Positions 37,944 through 48,184 of a stretch of 64,000 bases of DNA are shown here, in pieces (the first letter of the stretch is position 1; each line of letters begins with the position of its first letter). A program made the translations under genes and the position numbers. Source of the stretch: Actinosynnema sp. ALI-1.44 (GTDB lineage Bacteria; Actinomycetota; Actinomycetes; Mycobacteriales; Pseudonocardiaceae). Below the pieces are notes generated by a model. That model made no database searches, was not told the DNA's origin, and saw only the letters and a program-made list of their open reading frames with translations. The stretch lies in the NCBI RefSeq assembly GCF_001984155.1, contig NZ_MTQO01000054.1, positions 310,001 through 374,000 of the forward strand, written 5' to 3'.

Positions 37944-38780
37944 CTACGGGCGCCATGGCGAGACGGTGTCCGTCGGCCGGGTCGGATCGTGGAACGCGGG
38001 CATATCCGGTTCGTCCGGGCGCAGTTCCACCAGGTTGTCGGTGATCGCCTGCATGATCCTTCTGTGGGCGCGGACCGCGTCGCCTGGTTTGTCCGACGAA
38101 AGGTCGGCGAGGTCGATCGGGTCGCCGAAGTGCACTTTGAATGTCGGGCGCCTCGTCATCGCGCGCAGGAACGAGCCCAGCACGGGTTTGATGTCCGACC
38201 AGCCCCGCACGGTCTCCGTTCCCCAGACCGCCGCCTCGTGCGCACCCCACTGCGAGATCGGGATCACTTTGGCGTTCGCCGCCAGTGCGATCCTGGCCAC
38301 GCCCGTCTTCCCGCGTTCCGGCCACATGCCGCGCTCGTGGGTGATCCTGCCTTCCGGGTAGACCAGCAGCGGCGCGTCCGCCGCCTTGATCGCTTCGACG
38401 GCCTTGGCGAAGGACTCCAGCACCGTCGACTGGCCGCGCTCCACGCGCAGCGCTCCCGCGTGCCGCAGGCCCCAGCCGACGACCGGCGTGTCCAGCAGGC
38501 CCGCGGCGAGCATGAACTTGGGCGCGATGCCGATCTGGTAGCAGGCTTTGAGCACCACGAACGGGTCGAACACGCCGATGTGGTTCGGCGCGAACACCAG
38601 TGGCTCGTTTCGCAGCTCCTGCGGCACGGTGCCGGTCACCCGGAGGTTGCCGGCCAATGCGACAAACCCCCGGTTGGTCTCCAACATCCCCCGCCACACG
38701 GGCGAAATGGATGAACCCGGCGTCGTGCGGCGTGTCGGCTCGTCTCCATCCCGGTACAGCGCAACCATGGACCGGAGCAT
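37944..38780 (-). CDS. Lysophospholipid/glycerol-3-phosphate acyltransferase (PlsC family)
   Basis: The 278-aa protein carries the acyltransferase block NHIGVFDPFV (H-x4-D catalytic motif) and the block PEGRITHERG, characteristic of PlsC/LPLAT enzymes. It acylates glycerolipid intermediates at the membrane in phospholipid synthesis. ATGs at 38780 and 38768 are both possible and neither has a clear ribosome site. Confidence 0.87.
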   Translation of the reverse strand: MLRSMVALYRDGDEPTRRTTPGSSISPVWRGMLETNRGFVALAGNLRVTGTVPQELRNEPLVFAPNHIGVFDPFVVLKACYQIGIAPKFMLAAGLLDTPVVGWGLRHAGALRVERGQSTVLESFAKAVEAIKAADAPLLVYPEGRITHERGMWPERGKTGVARIALAANAKVIPISQWGAHEAAVWGTETVRGWSDIKPVLGSFLRAMTRRPTFKVHFGDPIDLADLSSDKPGDAVRAHRRIMQAITDNLVELRPDEPDMPAFHDPTRPTDTVSPWRP

Positions 38781-38867
38781 GGCATGCCCGGGTCATGACC
38801 TTGCGACCTGGGCTGGCCTGTTACAGCCGGGACCACAGAGACGGGTGAAGCGACTACCGTGGGGCGC

Positions 38868-41300
38868 ATGGCGACGAGCCGGTCGACAACCGCCAAAAAG
38901 GGAACCACCGCACGCAAGAAACCCGCTGCGGCGGCGAGGAAACCTGCCCCGGCGCGGCCTGCCCCGCGCAAGTCCAACGCGACCGCGGGCAAGACCGCGG
39001 GCAAAGCCGTCAAGGGCACGTGGAACCTGCTGGCGAAAGGCGCCGGTGGGCTGGCTCGCACCCTCGGCAAGACCAAGGACCTCGACCCCGCGCACCGGCG
39101 TGACGGGCTGGCGTTCGGCTACATCGCGCTCGCTGTGATCATCGCGGCCGCTGTCTGGTGGCGCGCTGCCGGTCCGATCGGCCGCAACGTCGAGATCGGC
39201 GTCCGCTCGGTGATCGGCGCTGGTGCCGTGGCGTTCCCGCTCGCCCTGATCGTCATCGGGATCACGCTGATGCGGTCGGACCCCAAACCGGAGGCGCGGT
39301 CGCGGCTGGTCATCGGCTCGTTGCTGATGACGTTCGCGCTGCTCGGCATGTTGCACCTGCTCAACGGCGGCGAGACGAACGCCGAGCAGATGTTCGGCGG
39401 CGGCTTCCTCGGCTACCTCTCCGGTGGTCTGCTCGCCAAGGGCGTCTCGGCGTGGGTCGCGTTGCCGCTGCTGATCCTGGCCCTGGCGTACGGCGTCCTG
39501 CTGTTCACCGGCACGCCCATCAAGCAGATCCCGAACCGGCTGCGTGAGCTCGGCCGTGACCCGGACGACATCGCCGACGAGCAGCAGCAGGAAGCGGAGC
39601 CCGTCGAGCCCGCCGAGGTCAAGCTCCGCCGCCCGTCCCGGCGCCGCCAGGCGTCCATGGCGGAACCCGCGGCCGAGGAGACGCCGCCCCCGCCGCCCCC
39701 GCAGGTCGAGGAGCAGCCCCCGCAGCGGCCCAAGCCGCCGCGTGAGCCGAAGGCGAAGAAACAGCCGGTCCAGGAGAAGCTGCCGATGGCCACGGCACGC
39801 GTGGTGGAGGGCGACTACCAGCTGCCGCCGCCGACGCTGCTGACCGAGGGCGACGTGCCCAAGAGCCGCAGCCGGGCCAACGACATGATCATCGAGGCGA
39901 TCACCGGCGTTCTCGACCAGTTCAACGTGGACGCCCAGGTCACCGGCTTCACCAGGGGCCCGACAGTGACCCGCTACGAGGTCGAGCTCGGCCCCGGTGT
40001 GAAGGTCGAGAAGATCACCGCGTTGACCAAGAACATCGCCTACGCGGTGGCCACCGACAACATCCTGCTGCTCGCGCCGATCCCGGGGAAGTCGGCGGTG
40101 GGCATCGAGGTGCCCAACAACGACCGCGAGATGGTCCGCCTCGGTGACGTGTTGCGCTCGCCGACCGCTGTCAACGACGCGCACCCGATGGTCGTCGGCC
40201 TCGGCAAGGACATCGAAGGCAACATGGTCACCACGAACCTGGCCAAGATGCCGCACCTGCTGTGCGCGGGGTCGACCGGTTCCGGCAAGTCCAGCTTCGT
40301 CAACTCACTGCTGGTGTCCCTGCTGGCCAGGGCGACGCCGGACGAGGTGCGGATGGTCCTCGTCGACCCGAAGATGGTCGAGCTGACGCCCTACGAGGGC
40401 ATCCCGCACCTGATCACCCCGATCATCACGCAGCCGAAGAAGGCAGCGGCGGCGCTGGCGTGGCTGGTCGAGGAGATGGAGCAGCGCTACCAGGACATGC
40501 AGGTCAACCGGGTGCGGCACATCGACGACTTCAACAAGAAGGTGAAGTCCGGCGAGATCACCGCGCCGCCGGGCAGCGAACGCGAATACCGGCCGTACCC
40601 GTACATCCTGGCGATCGTCGACGAGCTCGCGGACCTGATGATGACCGCGCCGCGGGACGTGGAGGACGCGATCGTCCGGATCACCCAGAAGGCCCGCGCC
40701 GCCGGTATCCACCTGGTACTGGCGACACAGCGGCCATCGGTGGACGTGGTGACGGGTCTGATCAAGACGAACGTGCCGTCGCGGCTGGCGTTCGCCACGT
40801 CCTCGCTGATCGACTCGCGCGTGATCCTGGACCAGCCGGGCGCGGAGAAGCTGATCGGCATGGGTGACGCGCTCTACCTGCCGATGGGCGCGTCGAAACC
40901 GATCCGCGTGCAGGGCGCGTACGTCAGCGACGAGGAGATCGCGGCGGTCGTCGCGTTCAGCAAGGACCAGGCGCAGCCGGAGTACACCGAAGGTGTGACG
41001 ACCGCGGGCGGCGGGCAGAAGAAGGAGATCGACTCCGACATCGGCGACGACCTCGACGTGCTGCTCCAGGCGACCGAGCTGATCGTGACGTCCCAGTTCG
41101 GCTCGACGTCGATGCTCCAGCGCAAACTGCGCGTCGGGTTCGCCAAGGCGGGCCGGTTGATGGACCTGTTGGAGAGCCGTGGCGTCGTCGGCCCGTCGGA
41201 AGGCTCGAAGGCACGGGAGGTCCTGGTCAAACCGGAGGAACTGGAGTCGGTGCTGTTCTCGATCCGCGGCGGCGGGGCAGAACCGGAAAGTGAGGAGTAG
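38868..41300 (+). CDS. ftsK: FtsK/SpoIIIE-family DNA translocase
   Basis: The protein of about 810 residues starts with a Lys/Ala-rich basic segment. Four membrane helices follow (about 85-225), then a Pro-rich linker. The motor domain has Walker [10 protein letters not shown] (about 468-476) and Walker B-type [13 protein letters not shown]. The C-terminal winged-helix gamma domain ([43 protein letters not shown]) recognises KOPS-like polar sequences. It pumps chromosomal DNA at septation or sporulation. A GTG at 38859 is an alternative start. Confidence 0.96.
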   Translation: MATSRSTTAKKGTTARKKPAAAARKPAPARPAPRKSNATAGKTAGKAVKGTWNLLAKGAGGLARTLGKTKDLDPAHRRDGLAFGYIALAVIIAAAVWWRAAGPIGRNVEIGVRSVIGAGAVAFPLALIVIGITLMRSDPKPEARSRLVIGSLLMTFALLGMLHLLNGGETNAEQMFGGGFLGYLSGGLLAKGVSAWVALPLLILALAYGVLLFTGTPIKQIPNRLRELGRDPDDIADEQQQEAEPVEPAEVKLRRPSRRRQASMAEPAAEETPPPPPPQVEEQPPQRPKPPREPKAKKQPVQEKLPMATARVVEGDYQLPPPTLLTEGDVPKSRSRANDMIIEAITGVLDQFNVDAQVTGFTRGPTVTRYEVELGPGVKVEKITALTKNIAYAVATDNILLLAPIPGKSAVGIEVPNNDREMVRLGDVLRSPTAVNDAHPMVVGLGKDIEGNMVTTNLAKMPHLLCAGSTGSGKSSFVNSLLVSLLARATPDEVRMVLVDPKMVELTPYEGIPHLITPIITQPKKAAAALAWLVEEMEQRYQDMQVNRVRHIDDFNKKVKSGEITAPPGSEREYRPYPYILAIVDELADLMMTAPRDVEDAIVRITQKARAAGIHLVLATQRPSVDVVTGLIKTNVPSRLAFATSSLIDSRVILDQPGAEKLIGMGDALYLPMGASKPIRVQGAYVSDEEIAAVVAFSKDQAQPEYTEGVTTAGGGQKKEIDSDIGDDLDVLLQATELIVTSQFGSTSMLQRKLRVGFAKAGRLMDLLESRGVVGPSEGSKAREVLVKPEELESVLFSIRGGGAEPESEE

Positions 41301-41343
41301 CCTCACCACGTGGGTGATCAGCACTGGTGAGGGAGCTCAACGC

Positions 41344-42078
41344 ATGATGGTCGATGTGCCCACAAAGGACGGAACGGCCGATTCATACCTGGTTGTCCCC
41401 GAAGGTGGCCCGCATCAGGGAGTGTTGCTGTTCGAGGACGCGTTCGGCCTGCGGCCGAGGCTCTTCGAGATGGCGGATCGGATAGCGGAGCGGGGATACG
41501 CGGTGCTGGCGCCGAACATCCTCTACCGCGGCGGAAGGTGTCCGCAGTTCGACATGGCGGACATGGCGGACCCGGACAAGCGCAGTGCGCTGTTCGGCAA
41601 GATCATGCCGATGGTCCAGCAGTTGACACCCGAGCGGATCGCGGCGGACACGGAGTCCTATCTGGACTTCTTCACGGCGCGGGACGGCGTGTCCGCGGAG
41701 CCGGTGGTTGTGGTCGGCTACTGCATGGGCGGAACGAACGCCCTGCGCGCGATCGAGGCGCACCCGTCCCGGATCAAAGCCGTGGCGACGTTCCACGCGG
41801 GTCGCTTGGCAACGGACAAGCCCGACAGTCCACATCTGAGCGTCGGAAACATCACGGGCGAGGCGTTCTTCGCCCACGCCGACCAGGACCACTCCATGAC
41901 GGCGGAGAACATCAAGACCCTGGAAGCCGCGCTGGACAACGCCGGTGTGCGGTACCGCTCTGAGGTGTACGAGGGCGCACCGCACGGCTTCACGATGTCG
42001 GACACGGCGATGTACCACGAAGAAGGCGAGAAGCGGCACTGGGAGGACCTGTTCGCTCTGCTGGACCGGACTCGCTGA
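41344..42078 (+). CDS. Dienelactone hydrolase family protein
   Basis: The 244-aa alpha/beta hydrolase has the Cys nucleophile elbow GYCMGG (C127). E31 and a C-terminal HGFTMSD His complete the Cys-Asp-His set of dienelactone hydrolases. The substrate may be a lactone or ester. It is a stand-alone gene 43 bp after ftsK. Confidence 0.9.
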   Translation: MMVDVPTKDGTADSYLVVPEGGPHQGVLLFEDAFGLRPRLFEMADRIAERGYAVLAPNILYRGGRCPQFDMADMADPDKRSALFGKIMPMVQQLTPERIAADTESYLDFFTARDGVSAEPVVVVGYCMGGTNALRAIEAHPSRIKAVATFHAGRLATDKPDSPHLSVGNITGEAFFAHADQDHSMTAENIKTLEAALDNAGVRYRSEVYEGAPHGFTMSDTAMYHEEGEKRHWEDLFALLDRTR

Positions 42079-43538
42079 CTAGCGGAGGATCTTCACGGTC
42101 ACATTCGGCCCGAGCGGCGGAAGCTGCTCCGCTTGGGCGGGACTCGTCCAGATCGTGAGCGGTGTCGGGAGACCGGCCAGCGGGCGGAAATCCACTGGCA
42201 CCTCACTCAGGAACCTGAGTTCCCGCAACGCGGGCATCGCCCGCAGGGCGGTCAGCTCGGTGACCGAGCAGTGCACCAGGTGGAGGCGGGAAATCGGGGA
42301 ACCCGCCAGTGGGCTGAGGTCCCGCACGGACGGGCAGTGGACCATGCGCAAGCTGTCCAACTGGCCCAGGACCGGGTCGAGGTGCGCGGCGGTCAGGTAG
42401 GAGAGCTGTCCGAGGTCAAGGGTCGTGAGCGAGTTCAACTCCGGTAGGCGCGGCATCCGGAAACAGCCGTGGATACCGAGTTCCCGCAGGCGCTTGGCCG
42501 CCGTCAGGGCGGCCAGGCTTTCGATCTTGCCGCAGTCGATCAGGTGCAGCAGCTCTATCGACACCAGGTCGCGCAGGAACTCCGCTTTCCTCGTTCCCCA
42601 CAGCAGCGCGCACAGCAAAGGGCTCGACGCCAGCGTCCTGAGGTGCCGACGACTTTCCAGGTTCCTGGCCAGCGCGGTCTCGTAGTCGTCGAGATCCGCG
42701 GGGTGGTCGGTCTGCCGGATCGCCGAGTGCCAGCGCCTGCAGAACTCCGTCACGTCCGACGGCGTCATCGGCTCGAGTACGAGCGATCGGAAGCCACGCA
42801 GCCAGTCGGCGTCCGCCGCGCCGGGGCGGGACGTCACGACGATGTGTGTCTGAGGGTAGGCGGTGAGCAGGTCGGTCAGCCACTTGCTGACTTTCGGCCG
42901 CCGCTCGGCCCGCAGTTCGTCGACGCCGTCAACCAGCAGCAGAGCCCTGCCCGAGTCGAAGACGCGGTTCGCCCAGCCGTCCGGCGCCTGCCCAGCGATG
43001 GGCCTCGCGTTGGTGGCGAGCATGTCCTGGGGTTGCGGCAACGCTCCGTCGGGATAGCTACGCAGCCGGACCAGAAAGGGGGTTCTGCTGCGGGCAAGTG
43101 CTTGATCACGTTGACCAAACACGCACATGTCTCATCCAAAACGCGGTTGTACAACGCCTGGGCGGACTCGTTGAGGTCACGTACAGGCTGCCGCACCGCA
43201 CCAGCGAGCCGCACCCTGTCCAGATCCACGCCGAACAGCAGATCGTCGGACAGCCCGGCCAACGAGGAGACCACGGCGTCGAGCGCGGCGGTCTTCTCGT
43301 TGTCAGGCAGATCGGGGAACTCGCCGGTCAACGGCGTGATCCGCTGCGCGACCTGGTCGCCGATGTCCTCCAGTTGACGTGCCAGCTTGCGGCGGGCGAA
43401 CTGGTCGGTCACCCCCGTTGCCAGCAGGTCGGGCAACGACGAAGTGCGTTCGAGGGATTTTGTGCGGTGCCCGAGCCAGGCCCGGGTGGCGTGGGTGGCT
43501 ACTTGACGGCCGACAGCCAGCGCGAGGGACTCGAGCAC
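42079..43538 (-). pseudogene. Decayed NACHT-LRR type NTPase gene with deletion and frameshift
   Basis: Two minus-strand frames encode parts of one protein. The upstream frame (43538 to about 43090) gives an N-terminal helical domain (MLESLALAVGRQVATHATRAWLG ... VIKHLP). The downstream frame (about 43115 to 42079) resumes at RTPFLVRLRSYPDG with NACHT Walker B LLLVDGVDEL, VVTSRP sensor and a SPLLCALL helix. It then passes straight into leucine-rich repeats (LRELGIHGC ... LTTLDLGQLSYL). The P-loop (Walker A) expected between the two parts is missing and the frame changes there. The winged-helix region after CALL also looks deleted. An intact relative would be a bacterial NACHT/STAND sensor, a class that includes antiphage proteins. 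Confidence 0.8.
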
Positions 43539-43551
43539 CCGACAACACTAC

Positions 43552-43989
43552 TCAGGTGCCCCACTTGCGCACGGCGGCGTAGTACACGTTCGCCGTTCCC
43601 TTGCAGGCGAGGTTGCCGCCGCAGATGGAGTACATGTCGTCCTTGAACTTGTTGTCCACGCGCAGCTTCTTGTCCGCGTTCCAGCGGCCTTGGCGCTTGT
43701 TGTTGCGGTAGCCGAAGTCGTGGCGGTGGCATGCCGGTTTGAAGTCGAAGCCGAAGGGCTTGTCCGGCGACCACGAGCAGGCGTCCGATGACCAGTCCAA
43801 CTGGTCGGCGTACGGGCGGTTGTTGCGGATCGAGCTGAACTGCGGCAACGACTTCGAGAACGAGTAGTCGTCGGTCACCGTGGCCAGCTGGGCCGGGGTG
43901 AGGGCCGCGTGGGCCGTTCCGGTGCCGAGCACGATCGCGGTGAGGGCGCTGGCCGAGAGAACTGAGGCGCGCTTGAGCAGGTTGGGCAC
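43552..43989 (-). CDS. Secreted prokaryotic phospholipase A2
   Basis: The 145-aa protein has a signal peptide (cleavage after TAHA, residue 28). The mature domain carries the PLA2 motif CHRHDFGYRN, with catalytic H90-D91, and paired cysteines (DACSW, SICGGNLACKG). Actinomycete enzymes of this size are Ca-dependent and extracellular. The GTG at 43989 has AAGGGAG 6 bp upstream and is preferred to a longer frame. Confidence 0.92.
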   Translation of the reverse strand: MPNLLKRASVLSASALTAIVLGTGTAHAALTPAQLATVTDDYSFSKSLPQFSSIRNNRPYADQLDWSSDACSWSPDKPFGFDFKPACHRHDFGYRNNKRQGRWNADKKLRVDNKFKDDMYSICGGNLACKGTANVYYAAVRKWGT

Positions 43990-44073
43990 GTCTGACTCCC
44001 TTGTGGACTTACCGATCGGTATCACTGTGCTGACCGGCAGGCCCCAGCGCTACCCCTATTCTCGGCCCGGGGT

Positions 44074-44868
44074 TCAGGGTTCCCCGTCATGACGCACGCT
44101 GTTCACGAACGTGCGGACGACCAATGCGAACCGCTCCGGGTCGTCGTCGTGCAGCCAGTGGCCGCTGCCCGGGAACTCCGCGAGTTCGGTGTTCGGCCGT
44201 TCGAGCATCTGCCGGGCGTGCGCCGCGGGGAGTAGGGGGCTCTCCGAGCCGTGCAGCACCAAGGCGGGGCACGACGACCCCAGCCAGTCGCTCCACCAGT
44301 TGCCGACGTTGCCGTGCTGGACGGCCATCATGTCGTCGTAGTCGTAGAGCGTGCGCCAGCCTTGCGGCGTCTGCACGAGGCTCGCGTTGAAGTACGGCGG
44401 CGACGGGAACGCGGCGAAGAACTCCTCGAACTCCTCCCTCGTCCGGGTGAACTTCGGCCAGCCGCTGATGTCCAGCACCGGCTGCTCGACCACCGGCGGG
44501 CCGGTGACCGCCCCGATGTCCTGGATGACCAGGGCACGCACGAGCTCGGGGCGGCGGGCGGCCAGCTGGTACGCGTTCACGCCGCCCAGCGAGTGCCCGT
44601 AGACGATCGCGGGCCCGAACCGGTCGAGGAAGGCCGCCGCGTCCTGGACGAACGCGTCCCGGTCGAACGGCCCGCCGTGCTCCGACATGCCGTGTCCGCG
44701 CTGGTCGAGGGCCAGCAGGCGGTATCCGGGCCCGAGGATCTCCGCCAGCGGCTCGTGGATCGACGCCCGGCCGAACACGCCGTGCAGGGCGAGCACGGGA
44801 ACGCCGTCGCCCACGTCGAGGTACCAGAACCGTCGGCCACGCATGATCATTTCCGGCATTCGGCCCAT
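44074..44868 (-). CDS. Alpha/beta hydrolase
   Basis: The 264-aa protein has a nucleophile elbow GHSLGG, catalytic Asp near LVLHGSESPLL and His in SGHWLHDDDP. It starts 14 bp from the divergent AraC gene. Alternative starts at 44859 or 44850 would leave more room for promoters. AraC regulators often control the adjacent divergent enzyme gene, so this may be its target. Confidence 0.88.
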   Translation of the reverse strand: MGRMPEMIMRGRRFWYLDVGDGVPVLALHGVFGRASIHEPLAEILGPGYRLLALDQRGHGMSEHGGPFDRDAFVQDAAAFLDRFGPAIVYGHSLGGVNAYQLAARRPELVRALVIQDIGAVTGPPVVEQPVLDISGWPKFTRTREEFEEFFAAFPSPPYFNASLVQTPQGWRTLYDYDDMMAVQHGNVGNWWSDWLGSSCPALVLHGSESPLLPAAHARQMLERPNTELAEFPGSGHWLHDDDPERFALVVRTFVNSVRHDGEP

Positions 44869-44882
44869 GGTAGACAGACACC

Positions 44883-45701
44883 ATGCGGGTTTTCCGCTCT
44901 TTTTCGCCCGACGGCTGGTGGGAGATGGTCGACGCCCAGCCGGCCGCGCCGCTGCGCGGGGTCGTGCGCAGGTACATCGGCTACCGGGAGAACTCGCTCG
45001 TCCCCGTGCGCCGCCGGGAGATCCCGACCGGTGACGTGGCGCTGATCATGAGCTTCGGCCCCCGGATCGAGGTGGTCGGCGGCAGCGACCACGGCAGCTT
45101 CGTCGCCGCGGTCGAGGACACGTGGACCGACACCGAGTACGTCGGCGAGCAGTACGGCTTCGAGATCATGATCAGCCCGCTCGGCGCGAGCCGCCTGCTC
45201 GGCCTGCCGCTGGACGAGCTCAACGGGATCGTGGTCGAACTGACCGACGTGCTCGGGCTCAAGGCCAGGCTGCTGATCGAGCAGTTGGCCGGACTGCCGG
45301 ACTGGCCGTCGCGGTTCGCGCTGGTCGACGACGTCCTGCCGCGCTGGCTGGCCGAGGGACGCCCACCGCTGCCGCTGGTGGAGTACGCCTGGCGGCGGAT
45401 CGCCGAGACCCGCGGCCGGGTTCCGATCGGCACGCTGGTCGACGAGCTCGGCTGCAGCCGCCGCTACCTGCTGTCCCAGTTCCGCACGCACGTCGGCGTC
45501 CCACCGAAGTCGCTGGCCAGGGTGTTGCGCTGCCGTCACGCCATGGGGCTGTTGGCCGCGGGTGACCTGTCGATCGCGGCCGTCGCGCAGGAGTGCGGCT
45601 ACTACGACCACTCGCATCTGGACCGGGACTTCAAGCTGATCACGGGGGTGGTCCCGGCGCGGATCCCATTTTTCCTAGCGGACACCCCCGTACCGGCTTA
45701 G
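44883..45701 (+). CDS. AraC-family transcriptional regulator
   Basis: The 272-aa protein has an N-terminal cupin-like sensing region (VRRREIPTGDVALIMSFGP, DUF6597-like). The C-terminal double helix-turn-helix (about 175-262: VDELGCSRRYLLSQFRTHVGVPPKSLARVLRCRHAM ... IAAVAQECGYYDHSHLDRDFKLITG) is typical of the family. It is divergent from the hydrolase and followed after 9 bp by a VOC protein, so both are possible targets. Confidence 0.92.
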   Translation: MRVFRSFSPDGWWEMVDAQPAAPLRGVVRRYIGYRENSLVPVRRREIPTGDVALIMSFGPRIEVVGGSDHGSFVAAVEDTWTDTEYVGEQYGFEIMISPLGASRLLGLPLDELNGIVVELTDVLGLKARLLIEQLAGLPDWPSRFALVDDVLPRWLAEGRPPLPLVEYAWRRIAETRGRVPIGTLVDELGCSRRYLLSQFRTHVGVPPKSLARVLRCRHAMGLLAAGDLSIAAVAQECGYYDHSHLDRDFKLITGVVPARIPFFLADTPVPA

Positions 45702-45710
45702 CGTCCAGTC

Positions 45711-46088
45711 ATGTTCTACCCGACACTCCGTTACCGCGACGCCGTGCAGGCGGTCGACTGGCTGGTCGAGGCCTTCGGATTCGAGAAGGCCTCGGTGGAC
45801 CTCACCCCCGGCGGCAGGATCGCCCACGCCGAACTGCGCTACGGCGACGGCATCGTGATGGTCAGCGAGGCGCCGGACAGCTTCGCCGACACCCCGCACG
45901 ACGACTTCGAACACGTCCAGTGCACCGTCTACACGGCAGTGTCCGATGTGGATGCGCATCACGAGAGGGCCGTGGCGGCGGGCGCCGAGATCACCCACCC
46001 GCTGACCGACCAGCCCTACGGCTCACGCGACTACTCCGCGCGGGACCCGGAAGGCAACCACTGGCATTTCGGCACGTACAAGCCCTAA
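45711..46088 (+). CDS. VOC/glyoxalase-family protein
   Basis: The 125-aa protein has the vicinal-oxygen-chelate fold (LRYRDAVQAVDWLVEAFGFE ... RDYSARDPEGNHWHFGTY). The His/Glu metal-type C-terminal signature DPEGNHW is present. Such proteins include glyoxalases, dioxygenases and antibiotic-binding proteins. It lies 9 bp after the AraC gene, so it is co-transcribed. Confidence 0.9.
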   Translation: MFYPTLRYRDAVQAVDWLVEAFGFEKASVDLTPGGRIAHAELRYGDGIVMVSEAPDSFADTPHDDFEHVQCTVYTAVSDVDAHHERAVAAGAEITHPLTDQPYGSRDYSARDPEGNHWHFGTYKP

Positions 46089-47227
46089 CGCCATTTGACC
46101 TCGGGGTGCTCGTCGGACTCGTCGTTGCCGTTGTTCGGCGGACTGTCGGGGATGCGCTGGGCGTGGGTGGAGTTCCACGGACCGGTCGGTTCCACGGGAT
46201 CCTGCCGGTGCCGTGGCCCGCCGTCGACGCGGTGGTTCAGGCCTTCTCCGCCCGGGAGATACGCGTCCGTCAGGCCTTCGTGCCGGTTGACGGTACCGCC
46301 GAGCGCCCCGCCGACCGCGCCGGTCGAACTGCCCGCGATCGCGCTGCCGAGCAGTTCGCTGCCGCGCTTGCCGTTGACGAAGTCGTTCGACACGTTGCCC
46401 ATCGCCCCTGCGGTTGCGCCCTGCGCGGCGCCCCTGGCTGCGGCGCTGCCGAAGTTCGACGAGTTCGTGCCCATCGTGTTGGCCACCGCACGGGAGAAGA
46501 CCCGCGACTCCTGCTTGACGATCTCCTCACCAGCTTCGTTGGTGAGCCTGGTGATGGGGCGGTTGGCCGCCCGGATACTGGCGGCGGTCGCCCCGCCACC
46601 GACGAGTCCGCCCGCGGCACCGGCGATCGCACCCGCCTGGATGGCTTTGCCGGTCTTGCCCGCGTCCCATTCGTCGCGGTTGCCCGCCGCCGCCTGGTAG
46701 GTCTGGATGCCGACGTCCACACCGAGGTTGATGGCCACGTTGATGGCGATCTGCTTGAGCAGTTCGGTCAGCAGCCGCATGACCACGACCCGGGTCGCCG
46801 TCATCGCGATCGGGATGCCTGCCGTGCTCGACCCCAGTGTGGCTATCGCGGAGGCGACCAAAGCGGCGATCTGCGCTGCCAGGATGACCAACGCGGCGAT
46901 GATGCTGAGCTTGGTGTACTCGATGCTGGTCGCGCTCTTGCGGCACGCGTCGGCGATCTCGCGGCAGAGGGCCGCCAGTTTCGGGTAGTCCGCCCGGGTG
47001 ATCCCATCCCAGTGCTGCCGGAACTTCTCGCCGCCTTCGGACTTCATGCCGGGCAGCGCGGCTTTCGCTGCCGCGTCACCGTCCTTGGCCACTTCCTCGA
47101 CGGCTTCGGCTGCCTGCTCCCACAGGTCGCCCAGGCGCCGCATCGCGGTCTCGTCGCCTTCCGGCCACGACGTGCCGACGACCTTGTCCGCCAGCCACTT
47201 GACCTCGCCGGGAATCTCGATGCCCAT
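46085..47227 (-). CDS. WXG100-type protein with CpnT-like N-terminus and long Ala/Gly-rich tail
   Basis: The 380-aa protein starts with a WXG100_2/CpnT-like helical segment (GEVKWLADKVVGTSWPEGDETAMRRLGDLWEQAAEAVEEV). A strongly hydrophobic segment follows (about 110-160, IIAALVILAAQIAALVASA). A long Ala/Gly/Ser-rich region comes next (AGAIAGAAGGLVGGGATAA ... GAVGGALGGTVN), with a short polar end. No toxin domain is recognisable at the C-terminus and no immunity gene follows. It is a likely type VII secretion substrate or a polymorphic-toxin trunk that has lost its tip. Confidence 0.75.
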   Translation of the reverse strand: MGIEIPGEVKWLADKVVGTSWPEGDETAMRRLGDLWEQAAEAVEEVAKDGDAAAKAALPGMKSEGGEKFRQHWDGITRADYPKLAALCREIADACRKSATSIEYTKLSIIAALVILAAQIAALVASAIATLGSSTAGIPIAMTATRVVVMRLLTELLKQIAINVAINLGVDVGIQTYQAAAGNRDEWDAGKTGKAIQAGAIAGAAGGLVGGGATAASIRAANRPITRLTNEAGEEIVKQESRVFSRAVANTMGTNSSNFGSAAARGAAQGATAGAMGNVSNDFVNGKRGSELLGSAIAGSSTGAVGGALGGTVNRHEGLTDAYLPGGEGLNHRVDGGPRHRQDPVEPTGPWNSTHAQRIPDSPPNNGNDESDEHPEVKWR

Positions 47228-47532
47228 CAGTCGCCGTACTTCCGTGTGGTCTGGTTCTCCCGCTCTTCCCACTTCCGTGCGGCGATCTCCAGCGCCTCAC
47301 CGGTTTCCCTGGTCGACGTGCTGACCGCGGTGAACCCCTTGCGGGCCTCCTCGACGGCGGGCAGGTAGCCCTTGGCGAACGCCTTCCCGATGTCGTCGTT
47401 GCCCCACGGCGCTCCTTCGCCTTGGCCACCGGTGAAGAGCGTGGTCATGGCCGCCGTCAGGTCGTCACCCGCGGCCCTGAACTTCGGCACGGCCGCGCGC
47501 AGCACGTCGGGCTGGATCTCGGCGCTGGTCAC
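47227..47532 (-). CDS. Small WXG100/ESAT-6-like protein
   Basis: The 101-aa all-alpha protein has a WGN turn (GAPWGNDDIGKAF) and the size of ESX/WXG100 substrates (MTSAEIQPDVLRAAVPKFRAAGDDLTAAMTTLF). Its stop and the next start overlap (TGATG). It is expected to pair with the larger CpnT-like protein for type VII export. Confidence 0.75.
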   Translation of the reverse strand: MTSAEIQPDVLRAAVPKFRAAGDDLTAAMTTLFTGGQGEGAPWGNDDIGKAFAKGYLPAVEEARKGFTAVSTSTRETGEALEIAARKWEERENQTTRKYGD

Positions 47533-48047
47533 CGGTACCCCTTCCGCATGATCGAGCCCAGCGGTTCGTCATCCGGTTCCTCGGCGTGGGATCGCCGTTG
47601 GGGGCGTGGTGGCACCGGTGGTGCCGCTGGTCCGCTGCCCGGCTCGGGAAGCGGTGGTGGCGCGGTGTTCAGTGCGGTCAACGAAGGCGCGTCGGGGAAG
47701 AGATCCGTCAGGTCCGGCAGGTTCTGCCGGAGCGGGGCCATGGCGGCGTCCGACTTCGCGCGGGCGTCCGCCGCGGCGGCCTGGATCGTCCGCACCACAA
47801 GCTGTCCCAGCTGGTCAGGTGTGTTGCGGATCAACGCCCAGGACGTGAACCGGACATCGGTGACGACACCGCTCGCGTTCACGGCCACCGCGACCCCGCC
47901 GTCCGGTGTGCGCGCCTCACCGGTCGCGTTCGCCGCCTGCTCCTGCGCCGCCTTCAGTTCCCTCGTCTGCTTGCGCAGACCCACCAGCATGTCCTCGACT
48001 TGGTCGCGTAGGGCGGCGTTGCGCGCGTCCATCTGTCCCTGATCCAC
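47529..48047 (-). CDS. YbaB/EbfC-family protein
   Basis: The 172-aa protein has a YbaB-like core (residues 1-110: GQMDARNAALRDQVEDMLVGLRKQTRELKAAQEQAANATGEA ... GVVTDVRFTS). A Pro/Ser-rich tail follows. YbaB-like genes commonly precede WXG100 pairs in actinomycetes and may be chaperone- or DNA-binding-related. The GTG start has GGGAGGGA upstream. Confidence 0.8.
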   Translation of the reverse strand: MDQGQMDARNAALRDQVEDMLVGLRKQTRELKAAQEQAANATGEARTPDGGVAVAVNASGVVTDVRFTSWALIRNTPDQLGQLVVRTIQAAAADARAKSDAAMAPLRQNLPDLTDLFPDAPSLTALNTAPPPLPEPGSGPAAPPVPPRPQRRSHAEEPDDEPLGSIMRKGYR

Positions 48048-48184
48048 CGCGTTCCCTCCCTGATCGGTTGGAAACGCAGGCTAGTGCGGCTCGCGCAGGG
48101 CGGTGCCGGTCGAACAACCCACATCCGGTGGGGAACTAACCGGGGCAACGGGTCGCGGTGGGACTACGGCGCCGTCATCGCTGC

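Noticed and set aside
38793-40256. 487-codon minus-strand frame over ftsK
   Set aside because: It is antisense to ftsK and is a high-GC shadow.
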